In this document: positions 12,400-21,695 of the stretch, in pieces
Layout: each line of letters begins with the position of its first letter
How positions within the stretch are numbered: the first letter of the stretch is position 1
The notes under the pieces: model-generated
What the model was told of the DNA's origin: nothing
Databases searched by the model: none
What the model saw: the letters and a program-made list of their open reading frames with translations, nothing else
Program-made: the position numbers and the translations under genes
Assembly: GCF_000018865.1 (NCBI RefSeq)
Contig: NC_010175.1
Location: 4,898,001 to 4,962,000, forward strand
Source of the DNA: Chloroflexus aurantiacus J-10-fl
GTDB taxonomy: Bacteria; Chloroflexota; Chloroflexia; Chloroflexales; Chloroflexaceae
Direction of reading: 5' to 3'
DNA length: 64,000 nucleotides

Positions 12400-13158
12400 A
12401 TGCAGGCAGGGTATACCGCTGGAGACGGACGAGTCAAGACCGGGCTGGCCCTCGGATTTGTGCTCACGATGGCGTGGATTCCGGTGGCAGCGTGGGATGC
12501 ATTGCTGCTGGCAGCCGGTGTCCTGTGGGGAACACTCTGGTGGTGCCGGGTCGGCGTATGGACGATCTGGCGCCGGTCGCTGATTGCCGTGCCATTCGTC
12601 CTGACCGCGCTCACCCTCGTGGTGTCACAACCCGGTACACCACTGGTGAGCATCACGGTCGGGCAACAGGCCATCATCGCCACCGACGGTGGCATCGCTG
12701 CCGCCGCCACCGTCCTCATCAAAGCCTGGCTCTCAGTGCAGGCAATGCTGACGCTCATGGCAACCACACATTTCAGCGAGGTTGTGCAGACCGGTGCTGC
12801 CCTTCGTTTGCCGCCGATCCTGCTGGCTATCCTGGACATGACCTACCGCTATCTGTTCATTATGCACGAGGAAGCGATCCGTATGCTGCGGGCACGCGAC
12901 AGCCGCTGCGCCGCCATTCCCGGCTACCGCCATGGTCAGACCCTCCGCTGGCGGGCACGGATCACCGGCCAGATGATTGCCACCCTCGTGATCCGTGCCT
13001 ACGAGCGGAGTGAGCGGGTCTACGCGGCAATGCTGGCCCGCGGCTACACTGGTCATCCCCTGCGTACCACCCATCCCCCACTCCGGGGGAGCGAGTATGC
13101 GCTGCTCGGTGGTGGATTCGTGGTCTTCGCAAGTATCCTTGTCATTGCCTACACCTGA
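12400..13158 (+). CDS. cbiQ: cobalt ECF transporter T component CbiQ
   Basis: This 252-residue membrane protein couples ATPase and substrate component. The family's cytoplasmic coupling motifs appear as RARDSRCAAIPGYR and ERVYAAMLARGYTG, the two Ala-Arg-Gly type helices that contact the ATPase, and several hydrophobic helices precede them. The start is placed at ATG 12400, 8 nt after the cbiM stop; the ribosome-binding site is poor, so an upstream in-frame start overlapping cbiM cannot be excluded. It is followed after 3 nt by cbiO. Confidence 0.85.
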   Translation: MQAGYTAGDGRVKTGLALGFVLTMAWIPVAAWDALLLAAGVLWGTLWWCRVGVWTIWRRSLIAVPFVLTALTLVVSQPGTPLVSITVGQQAIIATDGGIAAAATVLIKAWLSVQAMLTLMATTHFSEVVQTGAALRLPPILLAILDMTYRYLFIMHEEAIRMLRARDSRCAAIPGYRHGQTLRWRARITGQMIATLVIRAYERSERVYAAMLARGYTGHPLRTTHPPLRGSEYALLGGGFVVFASILVIAYT

Positions 13159-13161
13159 ACC

Positions 13162-13860
13162 ATGATTGAACTAACCCAGCTCTGGTATCGCTACCCCGAT
13201 CACACACCGGCCCTGCGTGGGATCAACCTGACCGTCGCCGCAGGCGAAAAAGTCGCCCTGCTCGGCGTTAATGGTGCCGGCAAAAGCACGCTGCTCCTCC
13301 ACCTCAACGGAACGCTCCATCCAGAACGCGGAACCGTGGTCGTCAACGGGACACCGGTCACAAAACAGACCGTGCGCCAGGTGCGGGCAATGGTCGGGCT
13401 GGTCTTTCAAAACCCCGATGACCAGCTCTTCTCGGCAACCGTCGGTGATGATGTCGCATTCGGGCCGCAGTATATGGGGCTACCGCCGGCAGATGTCACC
13501 CAACGAGTACACCAGGCGCTGGTGGCAGTCGGCATGCAGGGATTCGAGCAGCGCCCGCCCCATCGCCTCAGTCTCGGTCAACGCAAGCGGGTCGCTCTGG
13601 CCACGGTGCTGGCGATGCAACCGGCCATCCTCGCCCTCGATGAACCGTCTGCCGGCCTTGATCCGCGTGCCCGCCGCGAACTGATCGAACTCCTCCACGC
13701 CCTCCCCCAAACGATGATCATCGCCACGCATGACCTTGACCTGGTAGCCGATCTCGCGCCACGTGCGATTGTCATGGCCGATGGGCAGATCGTCGCCGAT
13801 GAAGCGACGACAACCCTGCTTGCCGATCAGCACCGTCTGTATGAATTCGGTTTGCGATAG
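13162..13860 (+). CDS. cbiO: cobalt ECF transporter ATPase CbiO
   Basis: This 232-residue ABC ATPase has Walker A GVNGAGKST (35-43), a Q-loop with QNPDDQLF typical of the CbiO/EcfA group, the signature LSLGQRKRVA, Walker B ILALDEPSAGLD and the H-loop THD. It powers the CbiMN-CbiQ cobalt transporter encoded just upstream, separated by only 3 nt. It converges on the Nudix gene, whose stop lies 3 nt away, so no terminator separates them. Confidence 0.9.
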   Translation: MIELTQLWYRYPDHTPALRGINLTVAAGEKVALLGVNGAGKSTLLLHLNGTLHPERGTVVVNGTPVTKQTVRQVRAMVGLVFQNPDDQLFSATVGDDVAFGPQYMGLPPADVTQRVHQALVAVGMQGFEQRPPHRLSLGQRKRVALATVLAMQPAILALDEPSAGLDPRARRELIELLHALPQTMIIATHDLDLVADLAPRAIVMADGQIVADEATTTLLADQHRLYEFGLR

Positions 13861-13863
13861 GAA

Positions 13864-14373
13864 TCAGGTAAGAGGACGCCACTGCCGGAGCTGCGTAAAG
13901 AAGCGCGCAACCATCTCGGTATGCAGCGGGAAGGCCAGCTCAATCGGCGCAGTGACAATCACCCGTTCCGCAGCTTCACTGTTTGGCAGAAAGCGGGGCA
14001 AATCCTCACTCCGCAACAGTGGCCCCAACCCAAATACCAGCAAATAGCCGTCAGAGGTGCTGCGTACCGCAAAATCGCTGATCAATGCCGGATCAACCTC
14101 AACCCCGGCTTCTTCGTGCAGCTCGCGCGCAGCCGCATCCTGCCAGCGCTCACCCATCTCGATAAACCCACCCGGCAGTGCTAATTGCCCACGCCGTGGA
14201 TAGGCAGCGCGTCGAATCAGGAGCAGGCCATCATCAACCGGCTGCAACAATAACACAACCGGTAAGGGGTTGCGATAGGTTGTGCTTCCACAGTTGGCAC
14301 ACAATCGTGGCCATGGCTGATGCTCGGCGAAGGGGTGACCGCAAAATGAACAGAACGAATGTTGGCGATACAT
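13864..14373 (-). CDS. Nudix hydrolase with N-terminal zinc ribbon
   Basis: This 169-residue protein begins with a small zinc ribbon (CSFCGHPF then CANCGS, four cysteines in the first 32 residues). The Nudix box follows (about 68-90): GGFIEMGE at its start and REL-EEAGV at its end, giving the metal-binding glutamates. This zinc-ribbon layout occurs in NudC-like and related pyrophosphohydrolases acting on nucleotide derivatives; the exact substrate cannot be told. It is transcribed toward the cobalt transporter operon. Confidence 0.85.
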   Translation of the reverse strand: MYRQHSFCSFCGHPFAEHQPWPRLCANCGSTTYRNPLPVVLLLQPVDDGLLLIRRAAYPRRGQLALPGGFIEMGERWQDAAARELHEEAGVEVDPALISDFAVRSTSDGYLLVFGLGPLLRSEDLPRFLPNSEAAERVIVTAPIELAFPLHTEMVARFFTQLRQWRPLT

Positions 14374-14512
14374 GTGTCTCTAAAGCGACGATTAACAATT
14401 CCAGCAAGGACTGTAGTATAACATAAAACAGTCCCCCTTGCGCATTGCGGATTCACCCACTTGATACCACGAGGCTGATGGTTGTGTCCAGCTTTTAAAC
14501 CTCGGCCAGATT

Positions 14513-15085
14513 GTGACAGACTCACATACTGCCGGCTCCATCTTGCACCCCGCCGGCGAGCGCCTGTGCCATCCCACCGCTCTGTCACTGTGTAGAGAGC
14601 ATCAACCGGCGCCAATTTATTAAGACTCAGTCTCAAAAATACAGTGCGCATTTCACTACAGCGGTACCTCATCACCCTACGCCTCACCCACTCTCACCCT
14701 GCAAACAGAACCCTGGTCATGGTGTGACAGACTCACATACTGCCGGCTCCATCTTGCACCCCGCCGGCGAGCGCCCGTGCCATCCCACCGCTCTGTCACT
14801 GTGTAGAGAGCATCAACCGGCGCCAATTTATTAAGACCCGGTCTCAAAAAATACAGTGCGCATTTCACTACAGCGGTACCTCATCACCCTACGCCTCACC
14901 CACTCTCACCCTGCAAACAGAACCCTGGTCATGGTGTGACAGACTCACATACTGCCGGCTCCATCTTACACCCCGCTGGCGAGCGCCCGTGCCATCCCAC
15001 CGCTCTGTCACTGTGCAGAGAGCATCAACCGGCGGCAATTTATTAAAACCTGATCTCGAAGATACGGAACGCATTTCACCACAGA
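14513..15085. repeat. 212-bp tandem repeat, about 2.7 copies
   Basis: Units start at 14513, 14724 and 14936 (periods 211 and 212 bp), with the last copy partial and more diverged. Each begins GTGACAGACTCACATACTGC and contains a TCTGTCAC arm about 70 bp later, so each unit can fold on GTGACAGA/TCTGTCAC. Minus-strand frames stay open across parts of the units, but there is no ribosome-binding site or known domain. It fills the gap between the Nudix gene and the glutathione peroxidase gene. Confidence 0.85.
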
Positions 15086-15217
15086 GGCTTGTTGCGTTTC
15101 GTCAATGCCTGCAATCGGCGTCATTCTCACCCGTAATCCACGCATTTTGGTAGTACAATAATAATGATAATACAAGCACTATCAGAAATATTTAAATAAA
15201 CTTAAAGGAATACACCC

Positions 15218-15718
15218 ATGACTATCTATCAGTTCTCCGCACAACGAATTGACGGTTCAACCCAATCACTGGCCGACTTTCGCGGTCAGGTGTTGCTGAT
15301 TGTTAATGTAGCCAGCATGTGTGGTTTGGCTCCTCAATATGCGGGTCTCGAACAGCTTTATCGTCGTTATCGCGACCAGGGCTTCACAGTATTGGGCTTT
15401 CCGAGCAACCAGTTTATGCAGGAACCACGCAATAATGAAGCAATTGCCGAATTTTGTGAGCGTACATATCAGGTGACCTTCCCCCTCTTTGCCAAAATTG
15501 ATGTCAACGGGCCGAACGAACACCCGTTATTTACCTATTTGAAGACTCAATTGCCCGGTCTATTTGGCAGCACAGCGATCAAATGGAACTTCACGAAATT
15601 CCTGGTTGATCGCAATGGCAAGCCATACCGCCGGTACGCACCGACCGATCTGCCATCGCAGATCGAAGACGACATCGTGTTGCTCCTGCGTCAACAGCCC
15701 AAATCTTTGAGTGCATAG
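15218..15718 (+). CDS. gpx: glutathione peroxidase family thiol peroxidase
   Basis: This 166-residue protein carries NVASMCGLAPQYAGLE with the peroxidatic cysteine at C35, GFPSNQF with Q65, and IKWNFTKFLVDRNG with W123/N124, completing the Cys-Gln-Trp-Asn set of the glutathione peroxidase fold. Bacterial members usually use thioredoxin and reduce hydroperoxides. The ATG has AAAGGAA upstream. It stands alone between the tandem repeat and the Rhs remnant, in an AT-rich promoter region. Confidence 0.9.
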   Translation: MTIYQFSAQRIDGSTQSLADFRGQVLLIVNVASMCGLAPQYAGLEQLYRRYRDQGFTVLGFPSNQFMQEPRNNEAIAEFCERTYQVTFPLFAKIDVNGPNEHPLFTYLKTQLPGLFGSTAIKWNFTKFLVDRNGKPYRRYAPTDLPSQIEDDIVLLLRQQPKSLSA

Positions 15719-15817
15719 TCATCAGTGTCTATACCTGATTGAGCGTGATACCATCGGGTGCACGAGCTACAGGAAGTTACTCTTCATGACGGGCAAATCC
15801 TCAACGAATCGCCATAA

Positions 15818-16807
15818 TATCCAGACAATCGAAATCGCCTGATCCGCGCCAGTGTGCTTGATGCCACCACCCGCAGTCCGACCCTGACCATCCGGGCACG
15901 GGGCACCGCAGCCGGCGGGGTCTGGCCGAGCATGGCCCTGCGGATTAACGGCGCCATCGTCCAGCGCTGGACGGTCACCAGCACGACCTTTCAGACCTAT
16001 ACCTATACCCACCCAACCCCCCTCGACGCCGATCAGACCATTGACCTGCTCTTCGAGAACGATGGTGTGGTGGGCAACGACGACCGCAATCTCTTCATTG
16101 ACACCATTCAGATCGGCTCCCAGGTCATCAGCGCCGGCCAGCGGGGGGTCAGCTATGACCGGGGGGCACTTGATGGGCGCGACGTGTACGCCAGCACGGG
16201 CGCGCTCCCCTGGCAGGGCGCACTCCGGCTCACCGAGCGGTATACGTATGACAGCGTGGGCAATCTGACCCGGAAAGCAGACCTGCCGATCACCTATGGC
16301 ACCACCGGGAATGGCCCGCACCGACCGACGACCATCGGTGGGCAGGAGGTGCGGGCCGACGCGGCAGGCAATCTCACGACGGTGAATGGGCGGCAGATTG
16401 TCTGGAACGCCCGCGGGTTACCGGCCAGCGTGAGCACAGCCGGCGTCAGTGAGCAATATGGCTATGATGCGACCGGCGCGCGAGTCACGGTCATCAGCAA
16501 CGGGGTCCGCCAGCGCGTCGTCGGGGGCCTCTGGGAACACCACGGCACCAGCATGCGCCATGTCTATACGCTTGGGCAGCGGCTGGTCGGCGTGCGTGAC
16601 GTCACCAGTGGCACGCGTACCTTCCTCCACCTGGATCACCTGGGCAGTATCAGCGTTGCCACCACGGCCCAGGGGAGCGTCATCCGGCAGGAGGATGACC
16701 CGTGGGGCGCAGTACGGGTGCCGGCCGTCCAGGCCGGCCACGTCCCGATCACGGCGACGAATCGAGCGTCTACCGGCCAAACGCGTGATGCCAGTGGATT
16801 ATTGTAG
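15818..16807 (+). pseudogene. truncated Rhs/YD-repeat core, copy 1, ending at an in-frame TAG
   Basis: The frame is open from 15818 and has no proper start, so it is the 3' part of a much longer Rhs protein. The first 110 residues look like a carbohydrate-binding beta-sandwich (about RWTVTSTTFQTYTYTHP to NLFIDTIQIG), then YD-repeats follow (YTYDSVGNLTRK, EQYGYDATGARV, HLDHLGSISVATT). At 16805-16807 TAG interrupts GLL-stop-YHARYDDPDIGRFLS, the highly conserved Rhs core end; a related copy at 21547 has GAG there. The downstream frame is the same, so this is a nonsense mutation, not a frameshift. Confidence 0.85.
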
Positions 16808-17659
16808 TATCATGCACGATACGACGATCCCGACATCGGGCGGTTTCTCTCCGCCGACACCATCATCCCCGCCAGCCCGCCGCTCACCGTCTGGCCGAGC
16901 GATGCAACGGCGCAGGGGATGTGGCGCAGCGCCGGCAGCGGCCCGGTCAACCCGCAGGACCTGAACCGCTATGCCTACGCGCTGAACAATCCGCTGAAAT
17001 ACACCGACCCGACGGGGCATTGCCCAGCTCCCACCAACGACTCAGGCCATGTGATCTGTGTAGACTTTTTTATCCAAACTCATACCATCATCTTCGGAAC
17101 GGGAAAAGGTGATGGACGAGGTTTTGATCCAAACTCACATTCCGCAGAGTCTCGTGCATACTTCTACTTATATCTGGATGAGCGTGGCGTGCTGCAAAAC
17201 GTCGTATCGCACATTAACCCATCGTGTGTGATTGTGGTTGGGTGTTTTCAACCACTGAATGAACACAATGTGTTGATAGCATCACAAGACCCGGATACGC
17301 TTGACATTACGCTATCATGGAACCTGACGAATGGTGTTTCAAGTCACCTCTTGCGCCTTAGCGAGGACATCTATCGCGCAGAGGCAGACATTGGATCAAT
17401 GGCGATAGGCTCTACCCTTGTGGGTTTCATCGGAAGAATGCTTCCAGCCATCAATGGTACGTTGACCCTATCTTTATCTGCTGATGGGCAGTTCAACCTT
17501 TCTCGCTTGAACCGCGATCCATATCCTAGTTTGGAAATCTACCACTATTACAACGGAGCATTACAGTATACCATTGCGCGATTGCCTGAATGTGACTTTG
17601 TAGGTAATCTGGGGCCATTCATTTGGCTTAATCCCCTGGCTCGCAATGAAACACGTTAG
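16808..17659 (+). CDS. Rhs C-terminal toxin tip 1 (core end plus unknown toxin)
   Basis: This continues the interrupted Rhs core in frame: YHARYDDPDIGRFLSADT, then SGPVNPQDLNRYAYALNNP and TDPTGH, the usual cleavage/junction end of Rhs cores. The first in-frame ATG is 16919. After TDPTGH the sequence is unique: a toxin-like region of about 200 residues beginning FFIQTHTIIFGTGKGDGRGF, with N-x-x-H (LNEHN) further on. I do not recognise the toxin family. Because of the TAG it is cut off from the core unless read through. The gene 17 bp downstream is the likely immunity partner. Confidence 0.6.
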   Translation, partial: YHARYDDPDIGRFLSADTIIPASPPLTVWPSDATAQGMWRSAGSGPVNPQDLNRYAYALNNPLKYTDPTGHCPAPTNDSGHVICVDFFIQTHTIIFGTGKGDGRGFDPNSHSAESRAYFYLYLDERGVLQNVVSHINPSCVIVVGCFQPLNEHNVLIASQDPDTLDITLSWNLTNGVSSHLLRLSEDIYRAEADIGSMAIGSTLVGFIGRMLPAINGTLTLSLSADGQFNLSRLNRDPYPSLEIYHYYNGALQYTIARLPECDFVGNLGPFIWLNPLARNETR

Positions 17660-17676
17660 TCGGAGGTTATACTGCT

Positions 17677-18108
17677 ATGGGGCATTCAACAATCACGACA
17701 CGTCCACTGTATCGACGTATTGTGCTAGTGTATCTCATCACCATGGCCTCGCTGGTATTTACAGCGTACTATCATCTGGATTATGCCGCTGATGGTCTGG
17801 GCAACGTTTCCTGGCAAACATTAGTAGATGCATTTCCAATCTTCTTTCTGTTCATCTCGATCTTTTTCTTTCTTGCTAGCATCAGTCTTATGAGATGGCG
17901 GGGTCGTCTCGCGGCAAAACTGGGCATGGCAGCCTCCATCTGTGCCTGGCTCTACTATGGTCTGATAAACTGCGCCATGTTGTTAGCCTTCGCCCTGCTA
18001 CCGCTCTTTCACCCACTAGGAATAATTGTATTTGGCTTACCGATCATTTTGCTGTACTTCTCGTATACGTCCTCGTGGCAGCTCTTGCGCAGGATACCCC
18101 CGGTGTGA
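17677..18108 (+). CDS. four-helix membrane protein, candidate immunity to toxin tip 1
   Basis: This 143-residue protein has four predicted transmembrane segments (about 14-33, 48-71, 82-110, 113-131). The ATG follows GGAGGTTATACTGCT. It lies 17 bp after toxin tip 1 in the same direction, the place where Rhs immunity genes sit. A membrane immunity protein would suggest that its toxin acts at or near the membrane, but this is inference only. No family is recognised. Confidence 0.6.
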   Translation: MGHSTITTRPLYRRIVLVYLITMASLVFTAYYHLDYAADGLGNVSWQTLVDAFPIFFLFISIFFFLASISLMRWRGRLAAKLGMAASICAWLYYGLINCAMLLAFALLPLFHPLGIIVFGLPIILLYFSYTSSWQLLRRIPPV

Positions 18109-18380
18109 GGAAGATGCTGGCAAGGAGCGATGAGCGCCACATCTGTCCCAGGTTCGTTCCCATCACACTCACATCGTTGAGGTGAAGACACTAGCAAGGA
18201 GAAATCAGGGGCAACTGTCGCAATACTGGCAACCAGGGTACTCCCATGCGATGCAGCGTGGTCCCGAACGGTATGGACAACGTACTCGTTGCATGACGCT
18301 ACTATCTCTGGTATCCTAATCGACAGATAAGCATACCACTGGATGATAGGCATTCTAGTACTGCTGCTGTCTGACCACCA
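18109..18380. other. gap between cassettes 1 and 2
   Basis: About 270 bp with no open frame, Rhs similarity or clear signal that I can recognise. Confidence 0.4.
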
Positions 18381-18386
18381 GCGCTC

Positions 18387-18911
18387 GCTGCCGACACCGC
18401 GTCCACCGCGCTGACCGTCGTTCCTGGCAGCGGAGGGGCACTGATCCGCGGCGCAGCCCACGCCGACGAGGCAGCGGGTGCCCTGCACGCTATGGCCCAC
18501 GCCGATGAGGCGGCGGGCGCGGCGTAGGCGGGGGCTGAGGGTTATGAGTCAGGAAAGGTTATCTTATATGGTTCACCGAGCAACCCTTCCCTGCCAAGTA
18601 CCCGCCCGGGACGTGACGGAAAAGTGTCGTGTACCTGCCTTGAACCAGCAGATGGAATCCGCAGTTCGTTCAATCGCAATCCGCGGCCAGATGATCGGTA
18701 TTGGGAGGTCGATACGTTTGCAGTCCAGCAACACGGTGGACACATCGTCTTCGATGGCGGTCAGCCGATCATGGATGTGCACGGCAAGCCCTTGGGTGGG
18801 ACATACCCACGTGGCCATGTGTCTCTCGTGTTTCCCGATCGATCGAAAGGTTGGGTTGAGCGAACACTACCGCAGTGGTTGAGCGCACCACGCAAGGTGC
18901 TGGCCGAGTAA
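18387..18911 (+). pseudogene. Rhs toxin tip 2 remnant with in-frame TAG
   Basis: The frame starts without an initiator at AADTASTALTVVPGSGGAL, passes the linker AHADEAAGALHAMAHADEA, then hits TAG (GCG-TAG-GCG) and continues in the same frame for about 125 residues to a TAA at 18909. The later part (EVDTFAVQQHGGHIVFDGG, GTYPRGHVSLVFPDRS) is the toxin body; I do not recognise its family. The same linker recurs at 30900 and 33430, marking it as an Rhs pre-toxin junction. The Rhs core segment NPQDLNRY is missing here, so the tip is truncated at both junction and linker. Confidence 0.6.
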
Positions 18912-18981
18912 CAGCTATACTCGGCGACGACCATGGTTCGTTGATAACGATGCAATCCGTCACATTAGCGAGGCACTGTCG

Positions 18982-19704
18982 ATGTTCTATCATGCTGCAC
19001 TCCTGTTCGATACCACCGGGTTTGCCCAGGAGGCACGCGCCCTGGCGCAGCGCGTAGACCGCGGTGACCTCCAGCTCCTGCACCAGCGCGCAACCCAGAT
19101 CGCTGCGGCAACGCCGGCAGCACTGTTTCCTCTCCGGGCATATGGTGAACCGCTGCGACAGCCGCGGCCACTGGCCGACGTTGGAACCAATCCTGTCTCC
19201 AATGCTGAGATTGGCGACTGGCTGATGATCGTTTTGTCGCAGTACGTCCGCCCCTGTCCGTCATCGATTGGCTTCCATTGGCAGGCCCTGAAGCTAGCCT
19301 TGCGCGAACGAGGCTGGACGCAGGCCGAATGCGATCTCCTGATGCACGGCCAGCCGCTCGGTACGCTGATCGGAAAAGCACCAGTGGGCATCCAGGACCA
19401 CATCGTGCGACACCACGACCCGTATTGGCGGTGGATCCGACCTGATTATAGCTATACTCACGGGGGCTGGCTGGGACTCGAACACTGTGCCACGTTCTTT
19501 CGTCGGCTTTGTGCACGTGACCACGAGCTACGTCAGCGCACGCACGCACCTGGCCGGCATCTGCCGGAAGACCTCCGTGCCTCAGCCATCCAGGGGTATC
19601 AAGCGGCCTGTCACATGCTCTCGGCGGCGCTTCAAGCGCACCAGGGGCTGTATATGGTCATTCTTTGGGATCAACCAGACGTCGGTGATGCGCACGGTGG
19701 CTAG
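18982..19704 (+). CDS. hypothetical protein, candidate immunity to toxin tip 2
   Basis: This is a 240-residue, mainly helical soluble protein with no signal peptide and no family I recognise. The ATG at 18982 is preceded by GCGAGGCA. It follows the toxin tip 2 remnant by about 70 bp, so the immunity role is inferred from position. It is intact although its toxin is broken, as expected if immunity genes outlast their toxins in such arrays. Confidence 0.55.
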   Translation: MFYHAALLFDTTGFAQEARALAQRVDRGDLQLLHQRATQIAAATPAALFPLRAYGEPLRQPRPLADVGTNPVSNAEIGDWLMIVLSQYVRPCPSSIGFHWQALKLALRERGWTQAECDLLMHGQPLGTLIGKAPVGIQDHIVRHHDPYWRWIRPDYSYTHGGWLGLEHCATFFRRLCARDHELRQRTHAPGRHLPEDLRASAIQGYQAACHMLSAALQAHQGLYMVILWDQPDVGDAHGG

Positions 19705-19726
19705 ACATGCACGCCGTGGGCGACGA

Positions 19727-19931
19727 GTGCGCTATGATCACGTCGCGCGCTGGGAGGATTGAAACACCATCTAAGCTAGCAGATGAACCCGTTGAGTTCT
19801 CTCATGAACTCGACGAGCCTGGATGGGAACTGCGCAGGATCGAAATCGTTGCGGGTGGTCACGCAGCAGTTGCCCCGCGGCATGATCAGAGCGAGCAGCT
19901 CTGGCAACAGGACGCTCCCGCTGGCCGATAG
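19727..19931 (+). pseudogene. frameshifted DUF6881-like small protein
   Basis: Frame 1 from GTG 19727 gives VRYDHVARWED and then stops. A neighbouring frame from about 19760 continues SKLADEPVEFSHELDEPGW-ELRRIEIVAGG to TAG at 19931. Joined, they resemble the DUF6881 pattern (short beta start, DEPV-x-x-SELD-x-x-GWE-x-RK-x-E). A 1-nt indel near 19755-19765 explains the break. Such small proteins are often found beside Rhs and other toxin loci as orphan immunity genes. The family call is from memory of the pattern. Confidence 0.5.
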
Positions 19932-20091
19932 CATAATGCAAGTGCGCGGCACTACCGGTGTGACCAGTGTCAGGTACGACAAGCCCGAGCCCGCTCGTCA
20001 TACAGCAACAGACGTCTACTACCACAGTGACGTAGCTGCACCACGACCATCTGGAGCGCGTGCTTACTCCCCAACAGCTAGACACTAGCCG

Positions 20092-20162
20092 ACTGCTATC
20101 GTATCATGTCATAGCAATCGCTCCCCACCAGCCCGTCACGAACAGCAGTATCAGGTGATAGG
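20092..20162 (+). repeat. cassette-junction hairpin element, copy 1
   Basis: It holds GCTAT (20095-20099) pairing with ATAGC (20111-20115), then a CCCGTCA/TGATAGG arm pair (20132-20138 and 20156-20162). The same layout recurs before the Rhs segments at 25643 and 35571, and in part before 34542. Confidence 0.6.
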
Positions 20163-20780
20163 GAGCGCAGCGCCGGCAGCGGCCCGGTCAATCCGCAGGA
20201 CCTGAACCGCTACGCGTACGCGCTGAACAACCCGCTGACATACACCGACCCGACGGGGCATCATCCGTGTACACTGCTCGTTGCCGGCGGGCCGGTTGGC
20301 GCTACCGTTGCGGTGAGCTGCCTGCTCTTCTTCGCCGCTGTGGCGGCGGGTGGTATCATCGTCGGCGAAAGCATCCGCCACGCGGCAACTGATGGTCAGG
20401 GACCGCGGCTGCCCCCGTTCAGCACGGATACTGGCGGGCAACCGGCGGATCCGGGTGGGTTGGAGCCAGACCCAAACCGGCGGGGAGCTGAGCAGGAGGA
20501 GGTGGCGCCAGGACCTGCACCAGCTCGCCCTGCATCTACTCCCTTTGGACGCTCGGTTCAGACCTTGCAGCACCAGCTCCAGACCGGCAAGGGCCCCTGG
20601 AATCGGGTAACGGCGCACGCAGAGCCTGCGCAGGCAACGGTGTATCGCGGAGGGGTAAGTATTGAGGAGGTGTACGTTCATCAACAAACTGGGGAGCGTA
20701 TCATCCGGCATATCGTAGTGCGCGACGGCAAGATACTTCACGAGACATTTCGTTCGTATGCCAAGTTCGGGAGACCATGA
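20163..20780 (+). CDS. displaced Rhs toxin tip 3
   Basis: The frame begins ERSAGSGPVNPQDLNRYAY and TDPTGHH without an ATG or GTG; the first possible start is GTG 20313, so it is probably a silent tip awaiting fusion to a core. The pre-toxin part includes a hydrophobic stretch (VAVSCLLFFAAVAAGGIIVG) and a proline-rich linker shared with toxin tip 4. The final 60 residues are the toxin: EEVYVHQQTGERIIRHIVVR, DGKILHETFRSYAKFG. The small alpha/beta shape hints at a BECR-type RNase, but this is a guess. The partner immunity gene starts 2 bp after the stop. Confidence 0.6.
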   Translation, partial: ERSAGSGPVNPQDLNRYAYALNNPLTYTDPTGHHPCTLLVAGGPVGATVAVSCLLFFAAVAAGGIIVGESIRHAATDGQGPRLPPFSTDTGGQPADPGGLEPDPNRRGAEQEEVAPGPAPARPASTPFGRSVQTLQHQLQTGKGPWNRVTAHAEPAQATVYRGGVSIEEVYVHQQTGERIIRHIVVRDGKILHETFRSYAKFGRP

Positions 20781-20781
20781 C

Positions 20782-21408
20782 ATGCAGTATTTCAGCGAAC
20801 GTGAATCCCTGGCCTACCATGTGCTGTCATTGCTCGTCGACGCTCCCTCCTCGTTTGCAGCGTTGTACGGTGGGTTAGTACGCCACTACGGCTATCCACG
20901 CACCTTGAATCTTGCTGACCTTATGGCAACCTTGCACAGCCTAGAGCAGCATGGGTGGATTACCGCCTGGCAGATGAGCGCGGATGGCCACGTTCACGCA
21001 CTGCATGCCGCTGACCGGGAGCGAGCACTCCTCGCCTATCAGCGTTGGCTTCCCGCAGCCGACCTCGCTGACCTGGCGGTCGATGAGATTGGCGTATGGT
21101 ATGAGATAACTACCGCTGGGCGCACCGCATGGCAACGCTGGGACGACGCGGCCACGTCGGAGCCGCAGGCGAGCTGGACGCTGGATCAGGTGACGGCGAC
21201 GCAAACACTGATCATTCACGCAGCAACTGAAGCGCTGGCGGCAGCCGTCTTGCACTGGTGGCTTACGACCCACCCGGAGATCGCCGTCATCAGGAGCAGC
21301 CAGCGCATTGAGCCGGTTGCTACCGCTTCCTTGCGCAGTGGCATCACTATTCCCAACGGGGTTCGGCTGGTAGTCCGGTACCAGCCGGTGCTTGAACCAC
21401 CGACATAG
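20782..21408 (+). CDS. candidate immunity protein 3 with winged-helix-like N-terminus
   Basis: This is a 208-residue soluble protein. The N-terminal 70 residues (ESLAYHVLSLLVDAPSSF, NLADLMATLHSLEQHGW) look like a winged helix-turn-helix; the remainder is unrecognised. The ATG at 20782 follows the toxin tip 3 stop by 1 nt, with GGGAGA upstream, so it is translationally coupled to the toxin. Position supports the immunity role. A DNA-binding-like fold could also allow autoregulation. Confidence 0.55.
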   Translation: MQYFSERESLAYHVLSLLVDAPSSFAALYGGLVRHYGYPRTLNLADLMATLHSLEQHGWITAWQMSADGHVHALHAADRERALLAYQRWLPAADLADLAVDEIGVWYEITTAGRTAWQRWDDAATSEPQASWTLDQVTATQTLIIHAATEALAAAVLHWWLTTHPEIAVIRSSQRIEPVATASLRSGITIPNGVRLVVRYQPVLEPPT

Positions 21409-21499
21409 CGGTGAAGCACCAGAACACATCATTAGACCGCCCCGGGTGCGTATCCAGGACGTCACCGTCTGGCGCTTCGCACATAAACCTGCGGCTAGA

Positions 21500-21695
21500 C
21501 AGCGCTCAGTGACACCGGACCGCGCCTGGACGCCAGCGGGTTGCTGGAGTATCATGCCCGGTACGACGATTCGGCGAGCGGGCAGTTCATTGCGCTGGAC
21601 AGCAGCGTCGTCGGCGCGGAGCCGCTGACAGCGGCGCCGCACTACGCCACCGTGCGCAGCGTGGGGACTGGACGGCAGCAGCCCGGTGCACCCCG
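21500..21695 (+). pseudogene. Rhs core end fragment, frameshifted before toxin tip 4
   Basis: This fragment reads DTGPRLDASGLLEYHARYDD and SASGQFIALDSSVVGAEP, a variant of the conserved Rhs core end. It keeps GAG (E) where the cores at 16807 and 28843 carry TAG. After VGTGRQQPGAPRTT it meets a stop; the sequence HDLTRSAYALNNPL continues in another frame from 21696, so an indel separates core end and tip. Confidence 0.7.

Noticed and set aside
14217-15074. Minus-strand frames sharing LNKLAPVDALYTVTERWDG in the tandem repeat
   Set aside because: They repeat only because the DNA repeats; no ribosome site, no known domain, and the frames change length between units.
14513-15085. CRISPR array
   Set aside because: Units are 212 bp and contiguous, without short repeats alternating with unique spacers. 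No cas gene is near.
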